Positions 14,570 to 24,045 of a stretch of DNA of 44,381 nt are shown one piece after another (the stretch's first letter is position 1; each line of letters opens with the position of its first letter). Position numbers and translations under genes: made by a program. Origin of the DNA: Verrucomicrobiota bacterium JB023 (GTDB lineage Bacteria > Verrucomicrobiota > Verrucomicrobiia > Verrucomicrobiales > Akkermansiaceae); the NCBI GenBank assembly GCA_030673895.1, contig JAUTCR010000036.1, positions 1 through 44,381 on the forward strand, written 5' to 3'. The notes beneath the pieces are model-generated. The model was given only the letters and a program-made list of their open reading frames with translations, made no database searches and had not been told where the DNA came from.

Positions 14570-16237
14570 TCACCATTGGTATTGGAGGCCGGCATGAAGC
14601 CGGACTTCCTTCTCTCCCTCAAGGGGAATGCCCACATCGACGCGGAAGCCCGCCCCCTTCCATTGCCCCCGCAGACCCAGTCCCGTCCCGAGCAGAACAT
14701 CCCCTCCCTCCCCATCTTGCCAGCCTAGTCCCCCATCGAGAAAGCCAATCGCCTGCAGCTGCCCGGCATCTCCAAGCCAATTGTGGTCAAGAGCGGGGCT
14801 ACGTAACTCCAGCGAAAGCCATCCCCCCTGGTCGGCGAGGAGTTCCCGCTCGGCATACCCTCGCACACTTGAGCTTCCGCCGAAGCCGAGCTGTTCACTG
14901 GGGAGGAGCGCGCCAGTGGCGAGTTGGCTCTCCCCCCTTGCCAATAGGGCCCAGCCATCACCGAGGGCGTGTAGCCAGCTGCCCGACACCCTCGCGTAGA
15001 GGTAGGCGGCCTCGGCGTCAGGCCGATAGTTGCTAAAGTCCTCGCTGCCATTGCGACCACTAAGGCCACCCGGACTGGCGACCAAGGTGCCCCGAAGTTC
15101 GAAAGTATCGCGCCGAAGTAGGACATCCAAGCGCCCCTGAACGACCTCAACGGGCACGCCCGGCCCCTCAACCGCCCCGACAGCCAGAAACGTATCCGAG
15201 CGCTTGAATTCCGCCCCCCAGCTCAGCTCTCCCCTCCAATCTCCCTGATGGATGGGACGTCCATGGGAGACCCCCAGCTGCCAGCTCTCGCCCTCAGCCT
15301 CCAAGACGAACGAGCCGAAATCGGAATCAGTCCGTACCCGCGCCCAGCTCCCACTGAAGCGGAGAAATTCGTGCCGCTGGTGCAGGGGCACTTCCCAGGA
15401 GAATCCGTGCGCCTGGAAGCGTTCCACATCCCAGCCAAGCGTTGCCCGATAGGCCAGCACCTGATCGGCATCCCAGGCATTCCCCCAAAGGATGCTCGCG
15501 ATGAGGCGCTCCTCCCCGGTGGCCTCGGTTCCCGTGTTCTCCCAGCCCAAGCTGAAGAGCCAGGGATTCTCCTCCTCAAGGCCAATCAACAAGTCGGCCT
15601 CGCCCGCCTCCCTGCCCGGCGCGGCAAATAGTTCGGCTTGCCGGAAGGGATTGCGACCCAGCCAAACAAGATCCTCCTCCAGCGCACTGGCGCGCAGCAA
15701 ATCGCCCGAACGAAGCGAGAGCGCGTCGGCTAGTAGCTCCTCGTTAAAATACTCAGCATCCTTAAGCCGCAGCTCCCCCACCCGGCCTTCAGCGACCTCG
15801 ACCAGCAGGGTTTCCTCCTCAACCCCTGTCACCACGACGTCGACGACGGGTCGGTCCCGCTCCTCGTAGTGCCGGATGATCTCCTCGGTTAGCTTGAGCA
15901 GATCGCGCTCGCTCAAGGGCCGATTGACATAAGAGGTCAAACGCCGCTGCAGCTCGGGCAGCTCCGCCACAGTGAGCCCCCCCGCCTCCACTGGCCACTC
16001 CCCGAGCGGGCGGGGAGATGCAATCGATTCGCTATGCCCCTCAATGCCCAGCAGCTGAATGCTGGTGACGCCCTCGACCAGAATCTCCGTATCGTCGCCT
16101 TCGACGAAGTCGCCGGTCTCGCCGAATGGCAGGGCCACCGGCTCACCCGAAGCATCAATCGTGGGAATGAACTCGTCTTGGGCCCCGAGACTGCCCCCGA
16201 GGCTAATGACCGCAAGCAACCAACGCATTGCGATCAT
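14570..16237 (-). CDS. ShlB/FhaC/HecB-family outer-membrane protein (TpsB-like)
   Basis: About 555 residues from the chosen start, which opens with a signal peptide (MIAMRWLLAVISLGGSLGAQ). A POTRA-like region (GLTVAELPELQRRLTSYVNRPLSERDLLKLTEEIIRHYEERDRPVVDVVV, then EEETLLVEVAEGRVG) is followed by a 16-strand type beta-barrel. The barrel carries the family motif SSVRGYAERELLADQGGWLSLELRSP (VRGY) and ends in a strand closing with W. TpsB proteins export a large TpsA partner through the outer membrane, but no TpsA or filamentous haemagglutinin gene is adjacent. The ATG at 16228 is also possible, and an upstream frame is open to 16327. Other Omp85-like roles cannot be excluded. Confidence 0.82.
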   Translation of the reverse strand: MIAMRWLLAVISLGGSLGAQDEFIPTIDASGEPVALPFGETGDFVEGDDTEILVEGVTSIQLLGIEGHSESIASPRPLGEWPVEAGGLTVAELPELQRRLTSYVNRPLSERDLLKLTEEIIRHYEERDRPVVDVVVTGVEEETLLVEVAEGRVGELRLKDAEYFNEELLADALSLRSGDLLRASALEEDLVWLGRNPFRQAELFAAPGREAGEADLLIGLEEENPWLFSLGWENTGTEATGEERLIASILWGNAWDADQVLAYRATLGWDVERFQAHGFSWEVPLHQRHEFLRFSGSWARVRTDSDFGSFVLEAEGESWQLGVSHGRPIHQGDWRGELSWGAEFKRSDTFLAVGAVEGPGVPVEVVQGRLDVLLRRDTFELRGTLVASPGGLSGRNGSEDFSNYRPDAEAAYLYARVSGSWLHALGDGWALLARGESQLATGALLPSEQLGFGGSSSVRGYAERELLADQGGWLSLELRSPALDHNWLGDAGQLQAIGFLDGGLGWQDGEGGDVLLGTGLGLRGQWKGAGFRVDVGIPLEGEKEVRLHAGLQYQW

Positions 16238-16343
16238 CCAAGCGCCCGTCTGCCTCCCGTCCCATCTCAAAGTGCGTGTGCCCTCGCCTCGCCGCATATC
16301 ATCCAAACCGCAAGCGACACCCGCCAATTCCCAATTCTGTGAG

Positions 16344-16934
16344 TTAACCCCGCCTTTTCTCCAAAATGTTGAGCATGAGGAAGGAGAGAAGAAGATTCAG
16401 CTCCTCCCGAGGAGAGGGATCACCAAGCTTGTCGAAGCGAAACTTTCCTTCCAAGAAGGCAGGCTCCTTGGTGAGGCGCATCGACTCCTGGGTCCCCCGC
16501 GTGGCCACGTAAGAGGGATGGAGGAAAAAGCCGGTGAAGAACCCGACAACAGGAATCTCGCCCAAGAAACCATCGAGAAATTTCTTCCAAGGATTCTCCT
16601 CCCGGATGGTGAAGTCCGGGGTGTTGTCACCCGGATTGAAGACCTCGTAGTGAGCTCGCCAGAGGGAACGTCCACCCTTGCGGCCGACGGAACCGATTTC
16701 TTGCCCATTGGCATCGTGGAAGGTGTAGCGGGCCGACCAATCAAGAATGCGGTCCGCCGAGATGGTGGCCAGAAGCTGGCTACGCTCCGGATCGGCGAAG
16801 ACTTCGACCTTTTCCCGGAATCGGAAACTCCTCTGCTTGAGGAAGCAGACGAATTGACCGTTGGCATCGGTAACGGTCGCCTTTTGAGAAAATAAGGTCA
16901 GGACCTTGAAGCGCAGCTGTAAGGGAAAATCCAT
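16344..16934 (-). CDS. LURP-one-related / scramblase-like protein
   Basis: A protein of 196 residues. MDFPLQLRFKVLTLFSQKATVTDANGQFVCFLKQRSFRFREKVEVF followed by LLATISADRILDWSARYTFHDANGQEIGSVGRKG is the repeated beta-strand pattern of the LURP-one/Tubby C-terminal-like fold. In bacteria these proteins have no firm function; the eukaryotic relatives bind phospholipids. A hydrophobic stretch (IPVVGFFTGFFLHPSYVATRG) could touch a membrane. The ATG at 16934 is chosen because GGAAAGG sits just upstream and the domain begins there; the upstream frame to 17036 is rejected. It lies 106 bp upstream of the TpsB-like gene on the same strand and may be co-transcribed. Confidence 0.7.
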   Translation of the reverse strand: MDFPLQLRFKVLTLFSQKATVTDANGQFVCFLKQRSFRFREKVEVFADPERSQLLATISADRILDWSARYTFHDANGQEIGSVGRKGGRSLWRAHYEVFNPGDNTPDFTIREENPWKKFLDGFLGEIPVVGFFTGFFLHPSYVATRGTQESMRLTKEPAFLEGKFRFDKLGDPSPREELNLLLSFLMLNILEKRRG

Positions 16935-17170
16935 GCCCTTTCCTATCTGGAGAGATCGGTTGCGCACGCCTTTTTTCCAGAGCGGAGAGGAAATCACGAA
17001 TCGTCCTCCATTCGATCGTCGGCGACCCTTTCCCAAGGTTAGTTGGGTTTTCCAATCAAGTCTTTTCGATTCAGTAATTTTTTGGTCTGATCAACGCTGA
17101 CGGCGTTGTGAAAAATCGCATTCGATGAATCCGGTTGACAGCCATCGACGCCAAAACCCCAACAACAGCC

Positions 17171-20158
17171 ATGCGTTCCCTAATTCTTAGTCTGCTTGTT
17201 CTTTCAAGCCAACTGCTCCCCTCTGAGATTCTCGAGTGGGAATGGGCGATGAGCACGAGTGCTGCTCGAGAAATCTGCCTGACCTCGGTCGAGAGCCCCG
17301 GCTTCAAGCAGGCTCCCTCGGCAACCTTTGCGTCCGGCTACTTCCTCGGTGATGTGTCCCTCCCCGGCTATGATTCACGTCTCTCCAGTGATGACCGTGC
17401 AGGTCTCGTGGTCCGGATGGATCGCAGCGATAGCAGCCAAGACTGGAAGTTTGCCTGGGTGGCGCAACCTAACTCCAAGGGGGCCGTCGAGATCACCGAT
17501 CTGGCGGTCGATAGCCCGCGCCAGCTCATCTATGTGACCGGCTTCCACGAGGGCGATCTCACTCTCGGTGATGACATCATGCTGCCTGCTCCCGACGGGC
17601 AGGAGCCGCAAGGCTTCGTGGCAACCCTCTCACCAGCTGATGGGCGCTGGCTCAACGCCTTCGCCCTCAAGGACCTCTTGCCAAGCTCCCTGGCTATCGA
17701 TGCCGAGGGCAGCATCTTCCTGACTGGAACCGGTCGTTTGCTGGCTCGATACCTCCCCGATGGCGAGCTAGCCGGCGAAGTGGAGAGTCCGGAGAAGATT
17801 GCCACACTCAACCACGTCGCTCTATTCGAGCCGCAGGAGGGCAAGCCTTACTACTATGTTTTGGGCTCCGTGATTGATGATGGCAATCTCCACGACGTCT
17901 ATATCGCCTGTGTGGACTCCAATTTCTCGATCCTGTGGCAGACAGCGGTCACTTCTCCCGCCAATGACCTTCCCGGCGGCTTGGCAGTCTCGTCTTCCGG
18001 CCGCGTCACCTTTTCACTCGATTCACCATCACCGGACGTCAATTACCGCGGGAAGCTTCTCGACGAACCGACAGGCTGGGGTTCCCGCGAGACCTATGTC
18101 GTGAATCTCTCCCTTGAGGGCGAACTCCAGTGGTCACGCCGAGTGGCCGATGCGGTGGCGACAAAAGGCAGCATGACCTCCCGGGATTTGGCGCTCGATC
18201 CCAGAGGAAACATCCACGTCGCCATCAACTTCGACGGAGGCTACTTCGTCGAAGGCCTGACCCGGTATGGCTCCTCAGACACCGGCATCGCCTCCCTGGA
18301 CGCCGAGGGCAATCGCTACGACTTCCGCCAATCAACGGGGCATCCCGAGGCCACTGGTCTCGGCATCGCTGCCCCGGGCTTTGTCACCCAGATTCTGGTG
18401 GGCCACTTCACGGGATCGGGTCAGGAAGTCTTCGATGCTCATCCCCTTGAAGCCGATGAAAAATCGCCCAAGGCATTTGCTGCCTTTACCCGCAATAAGG
18501 CGAACCAAAGCTGCTTTCTCGTTCGGCAGCCGGATGGCGACCAGACCCCACCGGAGCAATTCTTAAACGAACTCCTAGCCATCCTCCAGCAACAGCCAAA
18601 CGCCACTCTCCAGCTCTCCCAACCAGCACAAGTCTATCTCGAGCTGAACTATCCTGACATCTACCAAAGCCCGACTGGATTCACCCGCAGCATTGTCGGC
18701 TATGCCGCTTTCATCTCCTTGACTGATGTCGACGCGCTTCAATCAAGCGACCGCTTCGTCGTGGAAGAAGATGCGGAGATCGCCCTCTCCGGGACCACCT
18801 CGCCATCTTCTTGGAATCTCGCCAAGCTCAACAACCAAGCAGCCACCAATCCGCCCGGCTACTCCTACGAATTCCCCGAGATGTGCCAGCCAGTGAGACT
18901 CTACCTCATCGACACCGCTGTTAACGACCCCAATTCCTATTTCTCTAGTAATAGCTACCTCACCTTGCTGGATGATACCGGCTCCGGCTTCGGCGAGCTA
19001 ATTAGAGGAGAGGGAGACGCGGAAGCAATTGGCTCAATGGAGCATGGCACCCACATGGCGTCGCTTATCGCCGGCCCCGGGCATGGCGTCGCGCAGGAGA
19101 CAGACCTCACCCTCAAAATCTACGACATCTACCCCAATGCGGGTACGACCCGCGCCTCTTACCTGACCAGCGCCTTGAGCGAGGCCTATTACGATCGCAT
19201 TAGTAGCCAGAACCTTTACACCCCGGCCGCCATCGTCATCGCTTCCACCTCGGCCACCACCATCTCGCCCACCGATCCGGCTCCACTGGATACAGCCATG
19301 GGCATCGCTCTCGATTCCTGCCTACTGGCCGGCATCCCCGTTGTCATGGCTGCTGGGAACTCATCAGCCGATGCGGCAGACTATTACCCCTCGGTCTTCG
19401 GAGACCTGCCGGGCGTGATCTGCACCGGTGCCACCAATGAGTCGGATGCAGTCACCGCCCTGTCGAATACCGGGGCCAAGGTCAAGCTCATGGCTCCCGG
19501 GCACGAGAATGTGGCCGTCGACGATGAAGTTGGCCAAGCCTCTACCGAGCTCTTCAGTGGCACCTCGGCTTCAGCGGCAACGGTCGCCGGAGTCCTCGCC
19601 CAATATTACTCCGCCAATCCCTGGCAACGGGGCTCATCGCTCGTCAACAACTTCCTGGCAGATTGCACCCACGCCATCACCGTGATGGATGCAAGTGGTT
19701 CTTACCCCGTCCTCAAGTCGGATCCCGGCCTTCCTCCCTGCACCACCAGCTATAATGATTGGACCACTTGGTTCGGGCTTGCCGACCCCTCTCCCCAGGC
19801 CAATGACGATGGCGATCTCTACACTAACCTGGAGGAATACATCTACGGCTTGAACCCTCATGAATTCGAGGGCTACCCTCATGTCTTTGGGATTCGCGAG
19901 GTCTCCGGCCCCACCCTCACCCTCGGCTTCCCCGTGGCCTGGTGGCTCTGGGATCCTGATGAAAAGGGCCCCAGCTTCCAATTGAGGGATGGCTCGTCGA
20001 ACTTGACGCTCCGCTCATCGACGGATCTGGCCACCTTCAGCGACCGGGCCGTATCCCTGAGCGAGGACGGCGACTGCCTGGCCACCGAGTACCTCACCTT
20101 CGAGATCGATACGTCCACGAAAACCGAGCAGGAATTCTTCCGCCTTCTCCTCAAGTAA
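17171..20158 (+). CDS. secreted subtilisin-like serine protease (peptidase S8) with large N-terminal region
   Basis: A protein of 995 residues. The signal peptide is MRSLILSLLVLSSQLLPSE. Residues 20-440 resemble a repeat-rich, propeller-like region (segments such as DLAVDSPRQLIYVTGF and DLALDPRGNIHVAINF, as in SBBP-type repeats). The protease domain follows with the Asp in LYLIDTAVND (D581), His in EHGTHMASLIAG (H625), the oxyanion Asn in AAGNSSAD (N730) and Ser in SGTSASAATVAG (S799). All catalytic residues are present. A C-terminal DDGDLYTNLEEYIYGLNP segment is common in secreted proteins of Verrucomicrobiota and Planctomycetota. The ATG at 17171 gives a clean signal peptide; an earlier in-frame start at 17135 would not. 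Confidence 0.92.
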   Translation: MRSLILSLLVLSSQLLPSEILEWEWAMSTSAAREICLTSVESPGFKQAPSATFASGYFLGDVSLPGYDSRLSSDDRAGLVVRMDRSDSSQDWKFAWVAQPNSKGAVEITDLAVDSPRQLIYVTGFHEGDLTLGDDIMLPAPDGQEPQGFVATLSPADGRWLNAFALKDLLPSSLAIDAEGSIFLTGTGRLLARYLPDGELAGEVESPEKIATLNHVALFEPQEGKPYYYVLGSVIDDGNLHDVYIACVDSNFSILWQTAVTSPANDLPGGLAVSSSGRVTFSLDSPSPDVNYRGKLLDEPTGWGSRETYVVNLSLEGELQWSRRVADAVATKGSMTSRDLALDPRGNIHVAINFDGGYFVEGLTRYGSSDTGIASLDAEGNRYDFRQSTGHPEATGLGIAAPGFVTQILVGHFTGSGQEVFDAHPLEADEKSPKAFAAFTRNKANQSCFLVRQPDGDQTPPEQFLNELLAILQQQPNATLQLSQPAQVYLELNYPDIYQSPTGFTRSIVGYAAFISLTDVDALQSSDRFVVEEDAEIALSGTTSPSSWNLAKLNNQAATNPPGYSYEFPEMCQPVRLYLIDTAVNDPNSYFSSNSYLTLLDDTGSGFGELIRGEGDAEAIGSMEHGTHMASLIAGPGHGVAQETDLTLKIYDIYPNAGTTRASYLTSALSEAYYDRISSQNLYTPAAIVIASTSATTISPTDPAPLDTAMGIALDSCLLAGIPVVMAAGNSSADAADYYPSVFGDLPGVICTGATNESDAVTALSNTGAKVKLMAPGHENVAVDDEVGQASTELFSGTSASAATVAGVLAQYYSANPWQRGSSLVNNFLADCTHAITVMDASGSYPVLKSDPGLPPCTTSYNDWTTWFGLADPSPQANDDGDLYTNLEEYIYGLNPHEFEGYPHVFGIREVSGPTLTLGFPVAWWLWDPDEKGPSFQLRDGSSNLTLRSSTDLATFSDRAVSLSEDGDCLATEYLTFEIDTSTKTEQEFFRLLLK

Positions 20159-20200
20159 CTGCCCAAAGGGCCGCTTGCCTCTCATCGTTTCAAAGGTTAA

Positions 20201-21193
20201 GTGCCGGACTTGCACGCATCCTCACCCATCTACTACCACCCCTACACGCTGCGCTTCCGGGCCGGAAAGAGCGCCAACGCCGCCTCCCCGATCGGCGAGG
20301 CGAGAGGGGCATTGCTCCGCATTGGCGATGGCTTCGCCTGCCTGCAACCCTGGCCGACCCTCGGCGATCCCACGCTCGCAAAGTGTCTCTCTGATTTGCA
20401 GGGAAAACGCCGCTGGCCCCTCGTCCGCCGCGCTCTCCGGTGCGCGGAATACGACGCCCATGCCCGTCAGCATGAGGAATCACTCTTCGAGGAAATGGAG
20501 ATTCCCCCCAGCCACTTCACCTGCGCGGGTCTCGACCGGCAGGCCATCGATTGGGCCGTCGAGCTTGGCCACGAGACCATCAAGCTGAAGTGTGGACGCG
20601 ATCTCAATGCCGAGGCCCTCTTTCTCAGAGAAGCCTCCGCCGCGCTGCCCAAGCTCCGCTGGCGACTCGACTTCAATGAGGTGCCCAAGCGGGAGGAAGT
20701 GCGCGGCTTCATTCTCGCATTACCCGAGCCCGTGCGGGACCAAATCGATTTCCTCGAAGACCCCTGCCCTTTCCACGCGGATAGCTGGGAGACCCTCAAG
20801 CGCGAGACTGGCGCCGATCTGGCGCTCGATCGGGAAGCCGCCCCCAACGGCAGCACCTCGAAGAGCGCGGCCTACCTGGTGCTCAAGCCCGCTCTCGACG
20901 AGCCTTGGCTCTTGGCCGAAGCCGCCTCGCGCCAAGGCCAACGAGTCATCGTGACCTCCTACATGGATCATCCACTGGGCCAAGCCTTCGCCGCATGGGA
21001 GGCTGGCCGCCTCGCCCTGCAATTCCCCAATCATGTTGGCACCTGCGGCTTGCAGACCCACCATCTCTTTGAGCCCAATGCCTTCACCGAGGCGCTCGGC
21101 GACCCCGGCCCGACCTTCCAGCCCACCGGTTGGACCGGGCTTGGCTTCGACGAGTTGTTAGACGAACTTCCTTGGAAGGAACTCCCTGCCTGA
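20201..21193 (+). CDS. menC: o-succinylbenzoate synthase
   Basis: An enolase-superfamily protein of 330 residues. It dehydrates SHCHC to o-succinylbenzoate in menaquinone synthesis. The catalytic pattern is complete: IKLKCG (Lys128 and Lys130), RLDFNE with Asp157, FLEDP with Glu186, ALDREA with Asp210, and LVLKPAL with Lys229. The start is GTG at 20201, 42 bp after the protease gene. Its stop is immediately followed by the menE ATG, so the two genes form a unit. Menaquinone would feed the cbb3-containing respiratory chain seen at the window's end. Other men genes must lie elsewhere. Confidence 0.93.
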   Translation: MPDLHASSPIYYHPYTLRFRAGKSANAASPIGEARGALLRIGDGFACLQPWPTLGDPTLAKCLSDLQGKRRWPLVRRALRCAEYDAHARQHEESLFEEMEIPPSHFTCAGLDRQAIDWAVELGHETIKLKCGRDLNAEALFLREASAALPKLRWRLDFNEVPKREEVRGFILALPEPVRDQIDFLEDPCPFHADSWETLKRETGADLALDREAAPNGSTSKSAAYLVLKPALDEPWLLAEAASRQGQRVIVTSYMDHPLGQAFAAWEAGRLALQFPNHVGTCGLQTHHLFEPNAFTEALGDPGPTFQPTGWTGLGFDELLDELPWKELPA

Positions 21194-22255
21194 ATGCCCC
21201 TCACCGTCCATTCCCCGCCCCATCTGCGCGAAACTGCTCATCTACTAGAAAGTCAGTATTCCACCGAGCTGAATGGACATCTCTTCGCCACCAGCGGCAG
21301 CACCGGGGCCCCAAAATGGATCCACCATCGCCAGGAAGGTCTCGATGCTTGTGCGGATCTCGTTAATGCCCACTTCGACGCAAACTCATCTGATAAAGCA
21401 GGGCTCGTGCTCCCCTCCTTCCACGCCGGCGGCTTCATGGCTGAATACCGCGCTCTCCGAGCTGGCTACGAGACGGTCCGTTACATTGGTAAGTGGGATC
21501 CTTTCACTTTTCATCGCTTCCTTACCGCCGAGCGGATTACTTTGGTTTCGCTCGTCCCTACCCAGTTGCATGACTTGGTGTCCCACGGACTCCGGGGACC
21601 AGCTAGCCTCCGGGTCGCCCTCCTCGGAGGCGCCGCACTGCCTGCCCCACTGGCCAAGCAGGCTATCGCGCTCGACTGGCCGGTGATCGCCAGTTACGGG
21701 ATGACCGAGACTGCCGGATTAGTCGCCTGCAGCCCGACCTGCAGCCACTCGGCGAGTTCGACCCTGCAAACGCTCGCGGGCTGGGACCTCCGCATCAATG
21801 CCGAAGAGCTGATCGAGATTCGAGGAGACGGTCTCTTCACCGGAGTGATTGAAGGCGGTCGTTACCAGAAGCGAACAAATGAGTGGCATCTAAGCTCTGA
21901 CCGGGGCGCCTGGCATGATGGAGCCCTCACCATTTTGGGGCGTCAGGACGATCAACTTAAGATCCTGGGTGAGTTGGTTAACTTGGCACAATTAAGAAAC
22001 GCTCTCGCAATCAGCCTGTCTCCAGCCTCCACGACCATTATCGCCCAGCCTGATAAGCGCCGAGGCTACCGGCTCATCCCGGTCATCGAGGGAGAATTGA
22101 CGCCCTCACTGGAAGCCGTCCTCACCTCCTTCAACGAAAACCGCCCTGGCTTCGCCCGCTTGGAGGCAGCCCGCGCGGTCCCCGCATTCCCCCGCACCGC
22201 GCTTGGCAAGATTGATTTCCCCTCTCTCCGCCACAATCTGGGAGAAGGCAAGTGA
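21194..22255 (+). CDS. menE: o-succinylbenzoate-CoA ligase
   Basis: A protein of 353 residues of the AMP-forming acyl-CoA synthetase family; it activates o-succinylbenzoate after MenC. Motifs: the P-loop FATSGSTGAPKWI near residue 30, YGMTETAGLVA near 165, the ILGRQDDQLKILGELVNL hinge, and the C-terminal catalytic Lys in TALGKIDFP. It is shorter than B. subtilis-type MenE (about 480) because the N-terminal subdomain is reduced, a form common outside Firmicutes. Its ATG is directly behind the menC stop, so translation is probably coupled. Confidence 0.9.
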   Translation: MPLTVHSPPHLRETAHLLESQYSTELNGHLFATSGSTGAPKWIHHRQEGLDACADLVNAHFDANSSDKAGLVLPSFHAGGFMAEYRALRAGYETVRYIGKWDPFTFHRFLTAERITLVSLVPTQLHDLVSHGLRGPASLRVALLGGAALPAPLAKQAIALDWPVIASYGMTETAGLVACSPTCSHSASSTLQTLAGWDLRINAEELIEIRGDGLFTGVIEGGRYQKRTNEWHLSSDRGAWHDGALTILGRQDDQLKILGELVNLAQLRNALAISLSPASTTIIAQPDKRRGYRLIPVIEGELTPSLEAVLTSFNENRPGFARLEAARAVPAFPRTALGKIDFPSLRHNLGEGK

Positions 22256-22447
22256 CTGCTCGCGAGTGAGGCAGGAAGAAACGGAATCGCTTACGTGATT
22301 GACCATTGCCACCAGGGATTTGTGGTGGTTAAGGTGAAGAGTCTTAATGATCCGGATGGGCCATTCTCTTCGAATCTCCCGCCGCGAGGAGCGGTCGTGG
22401 AGAGCCTTCTCCGGCTCTATCACCCTCGCCTCAACCACCGACCTCTT

Positions 22448-23986
22448 ATGTATTCGGCTGAAGGCACGCAAGTGCACCTCCACCTCGACGATCAACAACT
22501 GGATAGCAGCTCGCCCGAGCCTCCGGCGCGCAAAAAGGGCAATAGCCGCCTGAAAGAGCAAGCCCGCGACCTCGGCCTCTTTGCTCCCTCTCCGATCGGG
22601 AAGAATTTCATCCTCGACACCAATGTTCTCCTCCACGACGCCGGCTGTCTGGAGCGCTTCGCCGACAATCACCTCTGCATTCCCGCAGATGTTCTGTCCG
22701 AGCTTGATCGCTTCAAGAACGAGCAGTCCGACCGGGGAGCCAATGCGCGCAAGGTCCACCGGGCATTGACCTCGCTCTTTTCCAATGGGGAGAGTCCGAC
22801 TCGTGGCGTACCCACCGCCGGGGGCGGCTCTGTGAGGCTGGTAGTCTTTGACCCTGCCTTCTGCGAAAAGAGCGCCGAGAAGCTGCGTCAGTTCTTCCGC
22901 GTCTTCCCCGAGCGTGACCGAGTCGATCACCGCATCCTCGGAGCCGCGCTGCTCGTCGCGCAATACAATAGTCCTCCCGTCATCGTGGTCACCAAGGATC
23001 TCAATATGCAGCTCAAGGCCAAGGCCGTTGGCATCCAGTGCGAGGACTACCTCAACGACAAGGTCGAACCGCAGGAGGTCTCCAACTACGACCTGCGCCG
23101 TATCAATGTGGAAGCCAGCGAGCTGCAGCGCTTCGCCAGCTCGGGCCACCTCCCCGCCGAAGGTTATCAAGATGCTCTCTCGGTGAACGAATACGTTCTA
23201 TTGCAAGCGGGTCCCAAGCAAACCATCCCCGCTCGTCTTGATGCCGACAATCACTTCGTCCGCCTCGCCATCCCCGAGGCACTGCGCATCCCCGATGGCA
23301 ACTCGCTCAAGCCCCTCAATCTCGGGCAAAAATGCCTCATCGATGCCTTGTTGAACCCCGATATCTCAATGGTCACCTGCTACGGACAAGCCGGCACCGG
23401 TAAGACGCTCGTCGCTATCGCAGCCGGGCTCAGCGAAGTCTTCAACCGCACCTACAACGGCCTGACCATCTCCCGTCCAGTCGTCGCCATGGGCGATCAG
23501 CTCGGCTACCTGCCCGGCACCCTGGACGAGAAGATGAAGCCTTGGCTACAGCCCATCTATGATGCCCTCGACGTCCTCATGATCCCCCCCTTGGCCAAGG
23601 GCCCCCGCCGCAAGCAAGGCAAAGCCCCTTCGCCAGCCGAGGCCGGCCGCAAGCCCTACGACTCATTGGTCGAGCAAGGCATCATTGAGGTGGAGGCCCT
23701 CTGCTACATCCGCGGACGCTCGATCCCTAATCGTTTCTTCGTCCTCGACGAAGCCCAACAGCTCACCCCTCAGGAAGCGAAGACGGTGGTCACACGCATG
23801 TCCCAAGGCTCCAAGCTCGTCCTCGTCGGTGACCCGGGGCAGATTGACAATCCTTACGTGGACAGTCGCTCGAATGGTCTCGTCTATGCCCGCAAGCGAT
23901 TGAAGGGGCAGCCCTTCGCCGCACATGTCTCGCTCTCCCGCGGCGAGCGTTCTCCCTTGGCCGAGGCCGGAGCACGCCTCATGTGA
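22448..23986 (+). CDS. PIN domain - PhoH ATPase fusion (YlaK-type)
   Basis: About 512 residues. The PIN domain comes first: FILDTNVLLHDAGCLERF, the acidic residues in PADVLSELDRFK, and VVVTKDLNMQLKAKAVG. PhoH follows, with Walker A GQAGTGKTL, ISRPVVAMGDQLGYLPGTLDEKMKPW, and Walker B FFVLDEAQQLTPQEAK with MSQGSKLVLVGDPGQID. PhoH-PIN proteins couple a helicase-like ATPase to an RNase and are linked to RNA turnover. The ATG at 22448 is chosen because the frame upstream to the GTG at 22295 has no family similarity. It lies about 190 bp after menE, so it may have its own promoter. Confidence 0.87.
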   Translation: MYSAEGTQVHLHLDDQQLDSSSPEPPARKKGNSRLKEQARDLGLFAPSPIGKNFILDTNVLLHDAGCLERFADNHLCIPADVLSELDRFKNEQSDRGANARKVHRALTSLFSNGESPTRGVPTAGGGSVRLVVFDPAFCEKSAEKLRQFFRVFPERDRVDHRILGAALLVAQYNSPPVIVVTKDLNMQLKAKAVGIQCEDYLNDKVEPQEVSNYDLRRINVEASELQRFASSGHLPAEGYQDALSVNEYVLLQAGPKQTIPARLDADNHFVRLAIPEALRIPDGNSLKPLNLGQKCLIDALLNPDISMVTCYGQAGTGKTLVAIAAGLSEVFNRTYNGLTISRPVVAMGDQLGYLPGTLDEKMKPWLQPIYDALDVLMIPPLAKGPRRKQGKAPSPAEAGRKPYDSLVEQGIIEVEALCYIRGRSIPNRFFVLDEAQQLTPQEAKTVVTRMSQGSKLVLVGDPGQIDNPYVDSRSNGLVYARKRLKGQPFAAHVSLSRGERSPLAEAGARLM

Positions 23987-24045
23987 TGGCGCGTCAAGTC
24001 ACGCGCTCAGATTGACTTTCCGTCACGCTCCGATAACTTCGCGGC

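Noticed and set aside
22106-23170. Long minus-strand open frame (354 codons)
   Set aside because: It covers the end of menE and half of the PIN-PhoH gene. No domain is visible and the composition is typical of an antisense shadow.
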